This document shows, piece after piece, positions 13,101-25,100 of a DNA stretch of 64,000 bases. Origin of the DNA: Capitulum mitella (taxonomy: Eukaryota > Arthropoda > Thecostraca > Pollicipedomorpha > Pollicipedidae). The position numbers and the translations under genes are program-made. Every line of letters starts with the position of its first letter. Position 1 is the first letter of the stretch. Under the pieces are notes generated by a model. The model saw nothing but the letters and a program-made list of their open reading frames with translations. It was not told where the DNA came from and did not search any database. The stretch lies in contig CP099846.1 in NCBI GenBank assembly GCA_030062745.1, positions 5,270,001 through 5,334,000 on the forward strand. The letters run 5' to 3'.

Positions 13101-16100
13101 ATGGAGGTGAGGAATGGACGCAAATAGAAAAAAAGTTAGGAGAAACGAAACATTTCGTATATCTTCTACCCTGGTCCCCTCAGAGAAATCTGGTGTCACC
13201 CCTGATTGTGTGCCATTGCATTAGAAAACATGGGGGCCTTCTGTAGGATTAAGTTGGATTAAATCTTCATACAGCATTGTTCTGGTCAGTTTTGGTTTAA
13301 AGTGGCATAAACTTTTCCCGCGGCAGTCGTTATTCGAAACTAAAATGATTCATTGTGGTGTGTTGTGTGGTTATACCAGATGTTGTGATGTCCGGTTAGT
13401 GACCAAAGAGTCATATTTAAAAGATCTGACCGTGTGGCTGTCTACGAGATCCTTTCGAGGATGGCTGTCATGGGGAACAGGTGGGAGGCTATTGTGTTTC
13501 AGCTGTGAGAGAAACATTGCTCGGTGTTTCCGATGGGAATGCCCTATTGGACAGTGATAGAAAAACTGAACTGAGTGTCGTCAACCTAGGGACATGTCGC
13601 TTCACGATGTGTCAGTCCTGGTCACGGTCGTCAGCTGACGTGGCTGTGCGCGCTCACGCGTATGGATCGCCACCACGCACGGCACGGGCGGTATCGCGCC
13701 CTTTCACTGGCTCCGATGTTGGTCATGCGGACGTACGGAGTTCAGGCTCAAGGCTCTGGAGGCATGACGTGAGGTATCAGTCTGAATTAACAAACGAACG
13801 ATAAGTGATGAAGAGTGCTCCGCCGGACCATTGGTGCAACATTCGAGCAGGGCGTGTTCGTTATCATTGCTAGTGACCTGCGTGGAAAATGTGTCCCTGG
13901 AGGCCGTTAGTTACTAAGTACACAACGATATGACTTTATCACTACAATCATCTCTTGTAGTTCATTGTAATGAATGTCAACCTCTGTCTCGTATGTTGCG
14001 GTCAGGACGACGGTAACTTTGGGGCATTGCGAGCTGGTGTCGCGGTTTACCATTTACACTGATAAACACGGCAGTACGATTTTGCGTTTCAAGTACTGGT
14101 TGGCAGTTTTCCTTGGATGACTGTTGGTTTTCGTAGAAATGGAATGACACACGTTTCCAGTTTGGGACCCTGAGTGTTAGTTTTGCCGACATCGAGAGAT
14201 TTGTCTTGCGGTGTGGGCAGCTGTAACAATTCCACGACGATTTCGTGCTTGGCACTTGGACCAATCGGCCGCTGCCGTCGAATTGTATGATAAATGTGCT
14301 GCCGATTAGTAGTCCCATACTGTCTTTGTTCCAGCTGCGGTGCAGCGGGTACATTGTACCTGGTCTGAGTATCTTCTCGTAATGCTGGATCTGGTATGGG
14401 GGATATGTGGTGCTGGTTCTGCTTTTATGCCTGTTTTTCTAGGAAGATTTCTGATGCTGGCTGGTCATAAGTTTGATGCTTTTGAATTTTTGACCTGAAG
14501 TATAGGATGTTGTTTGGATATTTGTATTCGATTGTAGAAGAATGCTGTCAGTGATTCGTTTCCCAGGAAGACTGCTGTAGGTTTCGGCCAACTGGAATGT
14601 CTTTCGTGTACCTTGGGTAGTATGCGTACGATTTCGTCTTTCATTGTTTCAACGATTAATGCATTCATCCTCTTTGATTGACATTTCTTCTGATTCTCAT
14701 TATTAGACTCGTTAACTGGCCACTACAGATCACTGTTCTCGCATCCTGCATTTGGGCTTCTGTGGTCCATTATCTCCTTTACCGTCTCAGTCTGTCACAG
14801 TAGCCACTGTAGAACCATTGTTGCCCTTGACAGCTGAAGATTTCATGACAGCTCCCCAGCCAGTTCATCTATCCGTTCTTGCATATTACAGCCTCAGCAC
14901 TTGTTGATAGATACTCGGTTTGATGTCTGAACGGCACTGCAATGCTGTTATCCCGCTGTCTTTGGGAATTTTTAATTATCTTGTCTTTCGTCCATTGTAA
15001 ATACCTGCGCATTCAGGGCATTCGTCAAATCACCCAGTTCAGGAAGATCGATATCCTGGTATGCAGGCAATCGCTATCTTGACACGACCCTAATCACGAC
15101 CCTGGCGTCCTTTTTGTATCCTCTGCACAGTATTTCTGCCGAGTCTCGTGCAGATAAGTTTCGGGGCTCTGAGGTGCAGCGTGACCTGCGGTACGCCCGC
15201 ACCTTTCCACTTGTACGCCCATTCACTGCAGTGCTGCTGGCGTGGCCGATAGCTGCTGTCTCGTAACCGGTCCCGTTATCTGTCCAGACGTCACGTTCGG
15301 TCTGCACGGCCAATGGACGCTTGGCCGCATTCGGCAGGGTTGTGTGGTGCGACCAGGAGCTAAGCTGATGACTTTTGCGTCCGGTTAGATCTAGTGAGTC
15401 GACTGGATAGCCTCGAACTCCTGTACAGGCGCCCTGGGGCATGACGGTCTGTTCAGCGCGTTTCGGCCATTTTACCGACAAAGGGCCGCGGGCAGGGTTG
15501 GGAAATGTGTTGTTTTCTGGTGTTGAAGAACACCGAAAAATCCGTGCTCCTGAAAACATTTTATACCCCCAAAGTTTGGTCGTGTGCCTTCATCGGAAAG
15601 CCGCGTTATAGCCATGTTGGCAAATTTGTAACTCTGCAAGCACATGACTGTCCCCATTCAGTAGGAAGTACCTATGATGTCATAACAGCAAAAATGCCAA
15701 CTTGAAACAGTACCTCTTTGCAATATTTTGTACTCTAAAATAAAAACTGTACTTCGACACCAAGAACAAAAATCAAATTTCCAACCCTGACTGCGGGCTG
15801 GTCAGAGGGGGGGGGGACGGAGGGCCCGTTGGGCGGGACGTCGAGCTCTGCCGATGGGTACAGCGGACGTCGAGGGGCGGCGGGGAGCGGGGCGGGACGC
15901 GCCGGCGGAGCGGTGGGGACGGCAGCAGCCGGCGGTGGGAAGCGGCGGGGGTGGCCGCAGCGGCCGCCGCCGGCGGCGGGGCCCGTTAGCCGGTCGCGCC
16001 GCTCTCCGGAGCCGGTTTGGTGCGGCGCCGGCGCTCAGGGTCGGCCCGCCGATCTGTTAGTGTCCGACGACTGTCCGGGACGGCGCCAGCGCCCGACGTC

Positions 16101-19100
16101 GGCGCATGCCAGCTGTCGGTGGCCGCTGCAGCCGGCCGCCGCGTCGGCGGCGGCGGCGGCCGACGGCTCACGCGGCGCCGAGCATTACGAGCGTGCGTGG
16201 GCGGGCCTGACTGCCGGCTCGCGGCTGCCAGCCTCTGATCCCCACATCGCCGTGCACGCTGTCAAATGCTCTTGAACCATCGCATCATTGCGCGTCTCTG
16301 CATGCCTTGGCTGACGGACAGTGTGTTTGCAGGGATGTTCCCCTTGCAAACATTGCTTATGGCCTGGAGGTACGCTCCGTTGGTCCGAGTTTATCGTCGC
16401 ATAGCTGGGTCACCCTCCGTTACCCGACCTCTTCCGATTTTGTTGGAATTTCGTACGTTCATAGTACCGGCCGAAAAAAACGACCAAGCATATATTTTTG
16501 GCCCTGGTTAACTACTGAGGTCAAAATCAGATTATTTAGTCACCAATTTTTACAGACCTTGCATGATTCAGATGCCCATAACTCGGTGATAGATTGTCAC
16601 AGAAAGGTGCGATTAGGGCCATTGTAAAGATAAATGGTCTAGCTTTCATTAATGGGTTCATTTTTTGGGTAACCTCGGCATGACCTTTGACTTGACCAGG
16701 TCTCATGGAACATTCATGGTTTTAATCATGTTCCCTAACTGTGATCTTCGCGAAAATGTGGCAAGGGATATCCCCAAGAATGTACAAAAAGCATGGGAAA
16801 ATCCAGGCAAATCAGAACTTGACTGTACTGGTGCCAGGTGGCACTTGAGAAACATGCCCGAGGCGGTTTGGCGAATGTTGATTGATTTCGTTCTTTTTTT
16901 TCTTCGGATTGTTCAACACATTGGTGTGCAAAATGTCCTGCGTGCCTGCTTCATATCGGCATGGTTTTGTACGGTTTGGCAGAAAGGTCAAAGGTCACGT
17001 CACTCCACCACCGATCGGCGCCTGCTATCCAGATCCCACCTTTACGAGCATCGGGCCATTTGAATGTGAACCTAGGTCATTGACCTCGGTTGACCTTGGT
17101 TGGCCTATGTTGGCCTCGGACAATTTAGGCCTCAATGCCAACTGCGACTAAAGTTGTCGCAGTTGGCGTTTAGGCCTGAGAACACCCGTTAAACTCATTT
17201 CAGTTCAGATGTGAAGAACAGGTATATCAGATCTGGATGGCAGAGGTCGATTGGTGGTGGGGTGTCATGAACTTTGACCTTTCGTGTCAAGCAATTCAGA
17301 ATGAATCTGATCTGTAGCAGGCACGCAGGGCATTGTGCACAACAAATTGTAGAGCAATCGGACAAACAAAAGGTACAAAATCAACCAATATTGGTCAAAA
17401 AGCCTCAGGTCATATTCCTCAAGCGCCACTTGGCGACACTACAGTCAAGATATCTAGAAAAGTTTCAGTTTGGCCAGATATTGTTTCTTTTGCCGCGCGT
17501 AATGTAGACACCCGGGGACAGATTGTACTATGTTTTCGCGAAGATCGCGGTGGGCAAACATGGTTAAAACCGAAAATGTTCCAAGTGACCTGGTCAAGCC
17601 AAAGGTCATCCCGAGGTCACCGAAAAGATGACCTTGAGTGTGAAAACTAAAACATTTCTCTTTCGAATGGCACATGTCGCACCTTTTCGTGACAGTCTGT
17701 CATCGAATTATGGGCGTTTGAATCATGCAATGGCTGTAAAAATCGGTGACCTTCCATAAGCCGTAACTTTGACGTCAGACGCCATCCAGGGTCAAAAATT
17801 TATGACTGACCGTTTTTCGATATGTACTTTGAGCATACCTAGATGCCATCAAAATCGAAATGGATCGGGTTCAGGGTTGCAAATTTGATTTTCGTTCTTT
17901 GTGTCGGAGATTAATTTTTGTTTTGGAGTACAAAATTTGGCAAATGGTATTACTGGTTTAATTTGGCGTTCTTGGTGTATGTCAGTTGTAACTTCGTACC
18001 TGCTTCTCACTGAATGGAGACAGCCATGTGCTTGCAGAGTTGGAAATTTGCCAATATGGTTATAATGTAGCTTTTTGATAGATGCACAAGGTCAAACTTT
18101 TGGAGTGTGAAATGTTTTTGGAGCACATATTTTCTGGTATTCTTGAACACCAAAAAACAACACCTTTTCCAGCCTTGGCCGGGTCATGCGTTGTGCGATT
18201 TGACGTGAAATGGCCCAGCGTTAATTGTGAAGGGCCTGTGTGCCCCCGCCCCCCCCCCACGTAGTTTTACGGATGCCATAGCGTGTTTGTCTGGCTGTGG
18301 CATCAAAAGGTTGTACTGCCTCGCTGAAATTCCCAGTGTTTCTCTGCTGACATTTGAAGGTCCTGCACGGACCAGTAGGAGTTCGTGAACCGATTCTGGA
18401 AACTGGTCCGACTGTTTTGACCTCGTTTCAGACGCGTGCTCGCTGTTCTAGTTATCGATACTGCAAACCATTATGTGGTAGTGCTATCATTTTAGTCCAT
18501 GCACTTGTCGTAGACGACCAACATGGGCTCAAAATGTCAGGAGACCGTCAAGGGCGGATGGAGGAGATATCATAGGGGATAATCCGCACCATATGTAAGT
18601 GGGCTTTGCGAGCAAAAAACAAAATTTAACGGGAGAAATTAGGTTTCTGGATGTTATAACGGTAATACAAATGACATGTTTCGCAAATGGAACATAAATA
18701 GCGTTCAGAAATTTGGGATGTTGTCGCTTCGATCCACACATACAGATGGTTCATATTATTGATTTTGGCTCCATAACGAAATCTGTGTAAAGCGCATAAC
18801 GGTATGCACTGGATGGACAAGGCCAGATTCTGGAAGACATAAGGGGAGAAGCAAGAAAATGCGAAAGGATAGTGTGTTTATGTTCGAGACCTTCGAACAC
18901 AACCAAATGTTCGAGAACATAGATCCGTCACCTCTCCACATGTCATGTTCAAACATGACCCGAGGCTATCGAAGTCCGAAAAAGGCTAAACGGAGTAAAA
19001 TTGAATACGTAGAGCACGTTATGCAGGAGGACGGAAATCGGCCGTGTGCTGTCGTGAAAGCACCACGGACGGTTTGTGGTACTTATGCATGCATGCGGAA

Positions 19101-22100
19101 GTTAGTTCAGATCAGGAGCTTCTGTATGAGCTCCGGTTCGTGGAAATCGGTATACTAGCTTGGTAGGTCGGAAGAGGACGCGGGAGGGGGAGGCGCATTG
19201 ATCCCGGCTGGGATTTCAGGCGAACCTCACCTCATGAAAGCAGTGTTAAAGTGCATGACAAATACGGCTACTGAAAGTTTTCGCTATGAGCGGCGTTGGG
19301 TAACTTTGTCTTACGTGCCGGATATAACTGTTTTGTTCTTTGCGTTTATGAACGAGGACGTCAGCAGAGTGAAACGGTTGGGATTGGTGTGTGGAAATCA
19401 AACGAGATTATTTGGAACTCGGGCCATGCCAGGCTGTCTTGGCGACTGACTTGTTTGACGACTCGGAATAATAAGGGCATGAATGCATGTGTGGGCTGGA
19501 ATAAAGAACCACTTGTTTTCAGAGAATTACTTCCCAAACGGTTTTGCTGTTCTTGGCAAGATCCCTAAAGTCAAGGGTAAGATAAAGGTTCGTGGTCAGG
19601 TTCAACACGCGTCTGATTGAGAGGGCCATTGAACATGATGTAGTTGATTGTCAGAAGAATGCAAGCTTAAGCTGGCAGTGTTATCCGACCTTTCCATAGC
19701 TTAACAGATGAGCAGGGTAGGTTGGTAGATATGGTCATTCGACGTTTTCTATTTCTCTTCTACGCCTGTTTTTCCATTGTTACGGGATGTTCTGCACTGT
19801 TGTCTCGTGGAATGCAGACAGACATATATTTTGCGTACTTGGATTTGAAATGCTTTGATCGTAGTTTCGAAATAGTACAGTCATATGGATAACCACAAAT
19901 GACGGACGCATCATCGTAATTGTGGAGTCATTGCACCGCTAGCTGGGCCCGGAGTATCTGTCGGACGGGCTACGGGGACCGGACAGACAAATCTTACCAG
20001 GAAGGATCAAGCATTCCTTGGACAGGCAAGCTCAGACTGTTACTGTTCGAACCGACAGACGCTGCTGTCGGACTGTGACTGCTGCTGTCGGAGAGGGCAG
20101 ACGGCCTCTGGCCGGCAGGTGTCGGTATGGACAGGTGGTCTGGCCGGCTGCCGTCGGTGCCTCAGCGGCGCCGCAGACCGCCGCCCGTCTGCCGCCGGAC
20201 GCTCGGCGGCCGGCCGACGGCACAGCGCCGCCGGCCGGACTGTTTACCTTGGGCCGGCCGGTCCGGCGGTGGCGTCACTCTGCCGGGGGCGCGGCCGCGT
20301 GCCGGCCGAGACGGCGCGGCGCGAGCACGCACCCCCTGTCCGGCCCGCGCTGACCTGTCTGTCCGGTCTGTCCCGCGCTGACCTGTCTGTCGGGTCTGTC
20401 CCGCTCTGACCGGTCTGTCGGGTCTGTCCCGCTCTGACCGGTCTGTCGGGTCTGGCCCGCCCTGACCGGTCTGTCGGGTCTGCCCCTCTCTGACCGGCCT
20501 GCCGGGTCTGGCCCGCATTGACCGGTCTGTCGGGTCTGGCCCGCCCTGACCGGTCTGTCGGACATGGCCCTCTCTGTGACCCGTCTGTCGGGTCTGTCCC
20601 GCTCTGACCGGTCTGTCGGGTCTGGCTCGCTCTGACCGGTCTGCCAGGTCTGGCCGTCATTGACCGGCCTGCCGGGTCTGGCCCGCACTGACCGGTCTGT
20701 CGGGTCTGGCCCGCCCTGACCGGTCTGTCGGACATGGCCCTCTCTGTGACCGGTCTGTCGGGTCTGGCCCGCTCTGACCGGTCTGTCCAGTCTGGTCCAC
20801 ACCGAAGCTGGCCCGGTCGATGGCCAAGGCGGCGCGAGTACTAGACACGCCGAACGTCAAGCTGCAGCGGTGTCTGCAGCCGTTAGAACTGCTAAACCGC
20901 CTCGGGCACTCTCTTGTCTGGTCTGCTCGGTTGCCTCCCGTGGCCGAAGAATGTCCGACGGTGGGGCCGTTTTTGCCTTGTACCTGTAGTTGCTAAACGG
21001 CGTTGCTGCTGAACGTCATTTGGACTGGAGAGATACCCGAGCGAGTCAGGCAGGTCTGTTCTGAGACGAGGCCCCGGGTTCTGGGTTGGGCTGTAGCCGA
21101 GTGAGTCAGGTGAGTCCGCTGTTGGACGGGACACCGGACCCCAACACCGGTTGTGGGTTGGGCTGTAAAGGTACCCGAGTGAGTCAGGTAAGTCCGTTCT
21201 GGACTGGGGTCCGGGTTCTGGGCTGGGCTGTAGAGGCGGGCGAGTGATTCAGGTAAGTCCGCAATCGGACGGGGCCCGGGTGCTGGGACCGCGCCGCTGA
21301 TGCTGGTTTGCTGGTCCTCTCAGGTCGTGGCTCTGCGTGGCGGGCGCGAAACCGTAGTGACGCAGATCGAAAGCATGCCTGTGGCTTCGATCGGGTTGCA
21401 CAAGAGCGCGGTTTCACCGTTCCGTACCGGAGCGTCGGCGCGTGGAAAGGTCGTGCGGCGGCGGGGAATCTGCCGTGTCGCTGCCGTGCGGACTGGTGCG
21501 GCAGACGGAGGGCAGGGGGCCGTCCGCCGACCCGCTCCGGTGCAGCGATGGGCGCGGCGTCCCGCGGAGTCGTCTCCGCCGCATCAGCAGCCCGTTGTGC
21601 GTCGCCGGCCGCTGCCTGGCGGCGCTGAATTCGCCTCCTCGGCGCAGATCGTCCTGCGAAGGCGGACGACTGCCGGCAGTTGTTTGGCTGCGAGCGGCGT
21701 CTGCCGGCTCCGTGGCGCGTGGGGGCCGAGTGTGGCGCGGTCCGGTGCGGCCCCGCGCGCTCGGCTGCGGCTCGCTGGACCGGACTGGGACGCCGAAACT
21801 CGCCAGCTCAGCCCTGACAGCGGCCGGGCACTGGTCACTCGCCTGCGGCCGGCCACCCTCTCGGCAACGGCACGGGACGAGGTGCTCCTGCTCCTACCGG
21901 CCACTGGCCGATCTGACCGATCGGATTTCGCTGTTGGCAGGGTACCTCGTGCGACTAGGTACTACTTTTCCATAGTCACTGCAGTGCCAGTGGTTCAATT
22001 AGCACAACTGGAAATGCCGTTTTGTGTCGCTCGGATGCTGTTGGGTCCCAGTGATCGTTGGTCGTTGACGTTCGACCGTACGGTGTTGGCACAGCAAACT

Positions 22101-25100
22101 GATGTGGTGTTCCGTACGGTAGTTGAGTGATGGTCTCACCTGTCACGGAGCTGGGAGGCTCCATCCGTCATACACCACTTAAAGCCGGCCGAAAATGGTG
22201 GCCGTGGGTTACATAGGGACGAACACTGAGCGGTCGTGGGATAGATCGCCCAAGCTGTTTTCTAACTGCACTTGGCGGTCCCATTTTTGCGGCCGTCTCA
22301 AGCCTTCGTGATTGGTCCGAGTGTCGACACACGGGGCGACGCTCCGTCTCTGTCCGTCGCTCTGTCGGCCCGTCCGTCGGCGCCTCCTGAGTCTGGCCGA
22401 GGCTCGGGGGCGGTGTGTTGAAAGGGAGGCGGCCGCCTTGGCTCGGCCACTGGCCGGCCGGCGGGCGGGGGCGGCCGGCCGGTGACAGCGGGAGGCGTTA
22501 TTCTGAGCGCGCTGTCTCTTCTTTCAGCCGAGCTGTGATGGAGGATCTCATCGTGACAACCCGTCAAAAACGTGCTCCTTGTGCTTTTCAACCTCTTCTT
22601 CAGGTGAGTTTCAACAGTACTGTCCGTGTGACTGTCTGTCTACCCGTCTTTCCTTTTTTCTGCCATTCGTGCCTTCTTACCGCCTTTTGCGTCTTCTTCC
22701 CTATTGCCTTTCTTCCTATCCTTCCCTTCATTCTACCTTTCTTCGTTACCTCTTTCTTCATTTCTTTTTCTCTCTTTCTTTGCCTTCTTTTCCACTTTTG
22801 CTCCTTGATTTCTTCCTTTCTCATTTTCTTTCTTCCCACTTTCCCTACTTTACGTCTTTCTGCTGGGCTGTCTCCATGTGTAACGGACTGAACTGGCTTA
22901 GTGATTTTAAAAGTAATCCAGGGAGAATGTAATGCGACATTTTTTGTCTTGGGGCTGTCGATTGTATGTGGCTCGCTTAGTCACTTTTACATCCGAACAT
23001 CAAGTCGTAAGGCATGCTTTACAAAATGTCATTCATCGTTATCAGGGGCGGAGCTAATTAACTATTGGACTCTTATTTCCAAACATGATTTTCTACGTAG
23101 ATACCATTCTCATCATTACGAGCGAGATCGTAGATCGAGTGGACTTCATGTACACGAGCAAAGAAAAAATGAAATAAAAGTAAATGAACGAATAAATGCA
23201 TAAAGTAGTAATACAAATGAAGGTCGTCCACTCTGCCCGACTGTTACGTTCTCAGGAGACAATAACTTAGTAACCGCTGGCCGCCGAATCATGGAGTTTT
23301 CGTTGGAAGATAGCTCAGTTCTTTAAGTTTTATGCACTTCCATTTGCAGTAATTTAGCTTGCAAGCTTCTTAGTTCATATAACTATTCCACTAGTAATGC
23401 TTTCGCTCCAAGACCTATTTTTTGTACACGTGTATGCATTTTTTACTGGCATTTTTTGCACCTTTGTATGCAATATGCATTGAAGAATGGATAAAGGGGT
23501 AGTAGTGTGCCTTAAAACATGGCAAATGTATGTCCAAATTTAGAGGAAAACACAGTAGACCTCATTTACCATGCGTCCTACAAGACGTTCTAGTAGTGAT
23601 ATCCTCCCCGAACAAACCTACCATAAACGAAAATAGATTGGCAGGAAGCGGTCCAGAACTGGGTGGAATGCGACTGTTTTTTCATACATGGTAGGAAGGC
23701 GACTGGTTTCTTTTTTCATTTTTGAACATGCCACTGACGTTTTCATTCGCAATGATAATGCTAATATTCGCATCACGGCATGGGCTTATGCAGTCTGCCA
23801 CACGCGCGTAGTGTTGAATGTGTTGTTCAGGACTGGCGAGCTTAAAGCTTATCATTACCGGCGTTTCGCGCATGATTACTTTCGCTGACACTGGCGGCGC
23901 GTGCGTCACGCGAGCGTGTGGCTGACCGATAATGGGCGGCGAATTTGGTAGGCAGTTGACGGATCTGATAACCCTAGTCCAGTCGCAGGCCTTGCGGGCC
24001 GTAGGCGGCCCTCACTGTTCGATGGTGGTATTGAAGCCCCTACAACGCAACAGCAGGCCAACCCTGGTACATCGAAAACTCTTTGCACATGCTGTGTCGT
24101 TCAATTGGAAAGATCGTGCAGGCGGCTGAGGGAAGTTGAATGTGCTTAGGTCGATATATATATATATATATAATAACTGCCATTGTTATTAGGAAGTACG
24201 TCTCTGCTTTGTACGTCGGGATGTTGTACGCTCGTATGGGATACGTTCGGTGTGCTCAGAATGTCTATGGCTAGTTGCGCGTTGCGCCGGTATCTGCGTG
24301 GTGTTGCTGATTGTCGGCTTTTCTCACGCGTTATCTTGTGGATGTTTTTTTGTCTGTGTGACTCTTCACTCTTGATGTGGAAAAGTACGGCCACGCAGTC
24401 GGTTAACCCCGCAGCCGATAAAGGGAACATGATGCAAAGGTAGACAATTTGGAGTAACGTGACGAAATGCATTGAGTACGGTGTGACGTCACAAAGAACA
24501 GTATTGAAGATGGAAATATTGTGATGACCACAATTGGAATAGAAAGGTTCGACATACATTGTCGTGGCTGATCGGATCGGTGTTGATCCGATCAGCGATG
24601 ATTGGTTGTTCAGGTGGTAGAGCACTGGTAGTTCCGGCAAGACGGGTTCGAGTCGCCTCGGCGCTCGATGTTTGGCCCGCGGGTCAGCTGGCAGCCGGCC
24701 AACATAGGGACAAGCTGATTACCACATGGTCGGGTCGCACTCGAGGTGCCACTCTAAACTTTCGCCACAAAATCAGCCGTTACCTGGAATTGCGCGATTG
24801 GGTATAGGGGTTGGAGACTGTGCAACGAGCTCTGTTTAGCACGGACTCGTATCCGTAACACCACTCTGTCAGACTTCTCGGCTCATTTTATAAAAAAATA
24901 CTTATGCTATTATTTTACGTTATGCCTCTGTTCTATGTCTATTTGATGAGACATTGCAAAATATGAACCCTGACACAGGCGAGAGAGGCCAGACGCGTGT
25001 CAGACGGTCATGACCATGAATTTCAGGAAAAGCAGGCCGATAATCACGTGACGTCTGGATCCCACGCTCGATACAGATGGTTATACGTTCTCTGGTATGC

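Noticed and set aside
20244..20802. Long minus-strand proteins with repeated GQTRQTG-type text
   Set aside because: They are translations of the 28-bp array in several frames, with no non-repetitive coding part and no splice context.
21300..22130. 276-codon open frame, the longest in the window
   Set aside because: No domain; GC-driven composition, a competing open frame on the same strand, and a tail that reads like intron. Kept only as a CpG island.
22579..22932. Phe/Ser/Leu-rich frame that looks like a membrane protein
   Set aside because: It is a translation of a polypyrimidine tract.
24601..24673. Functional tRNA gene
   Set aside because: A- and B-box spacing is too short and no anticodon arm can form; listed as a tRNA-like repeat instead.
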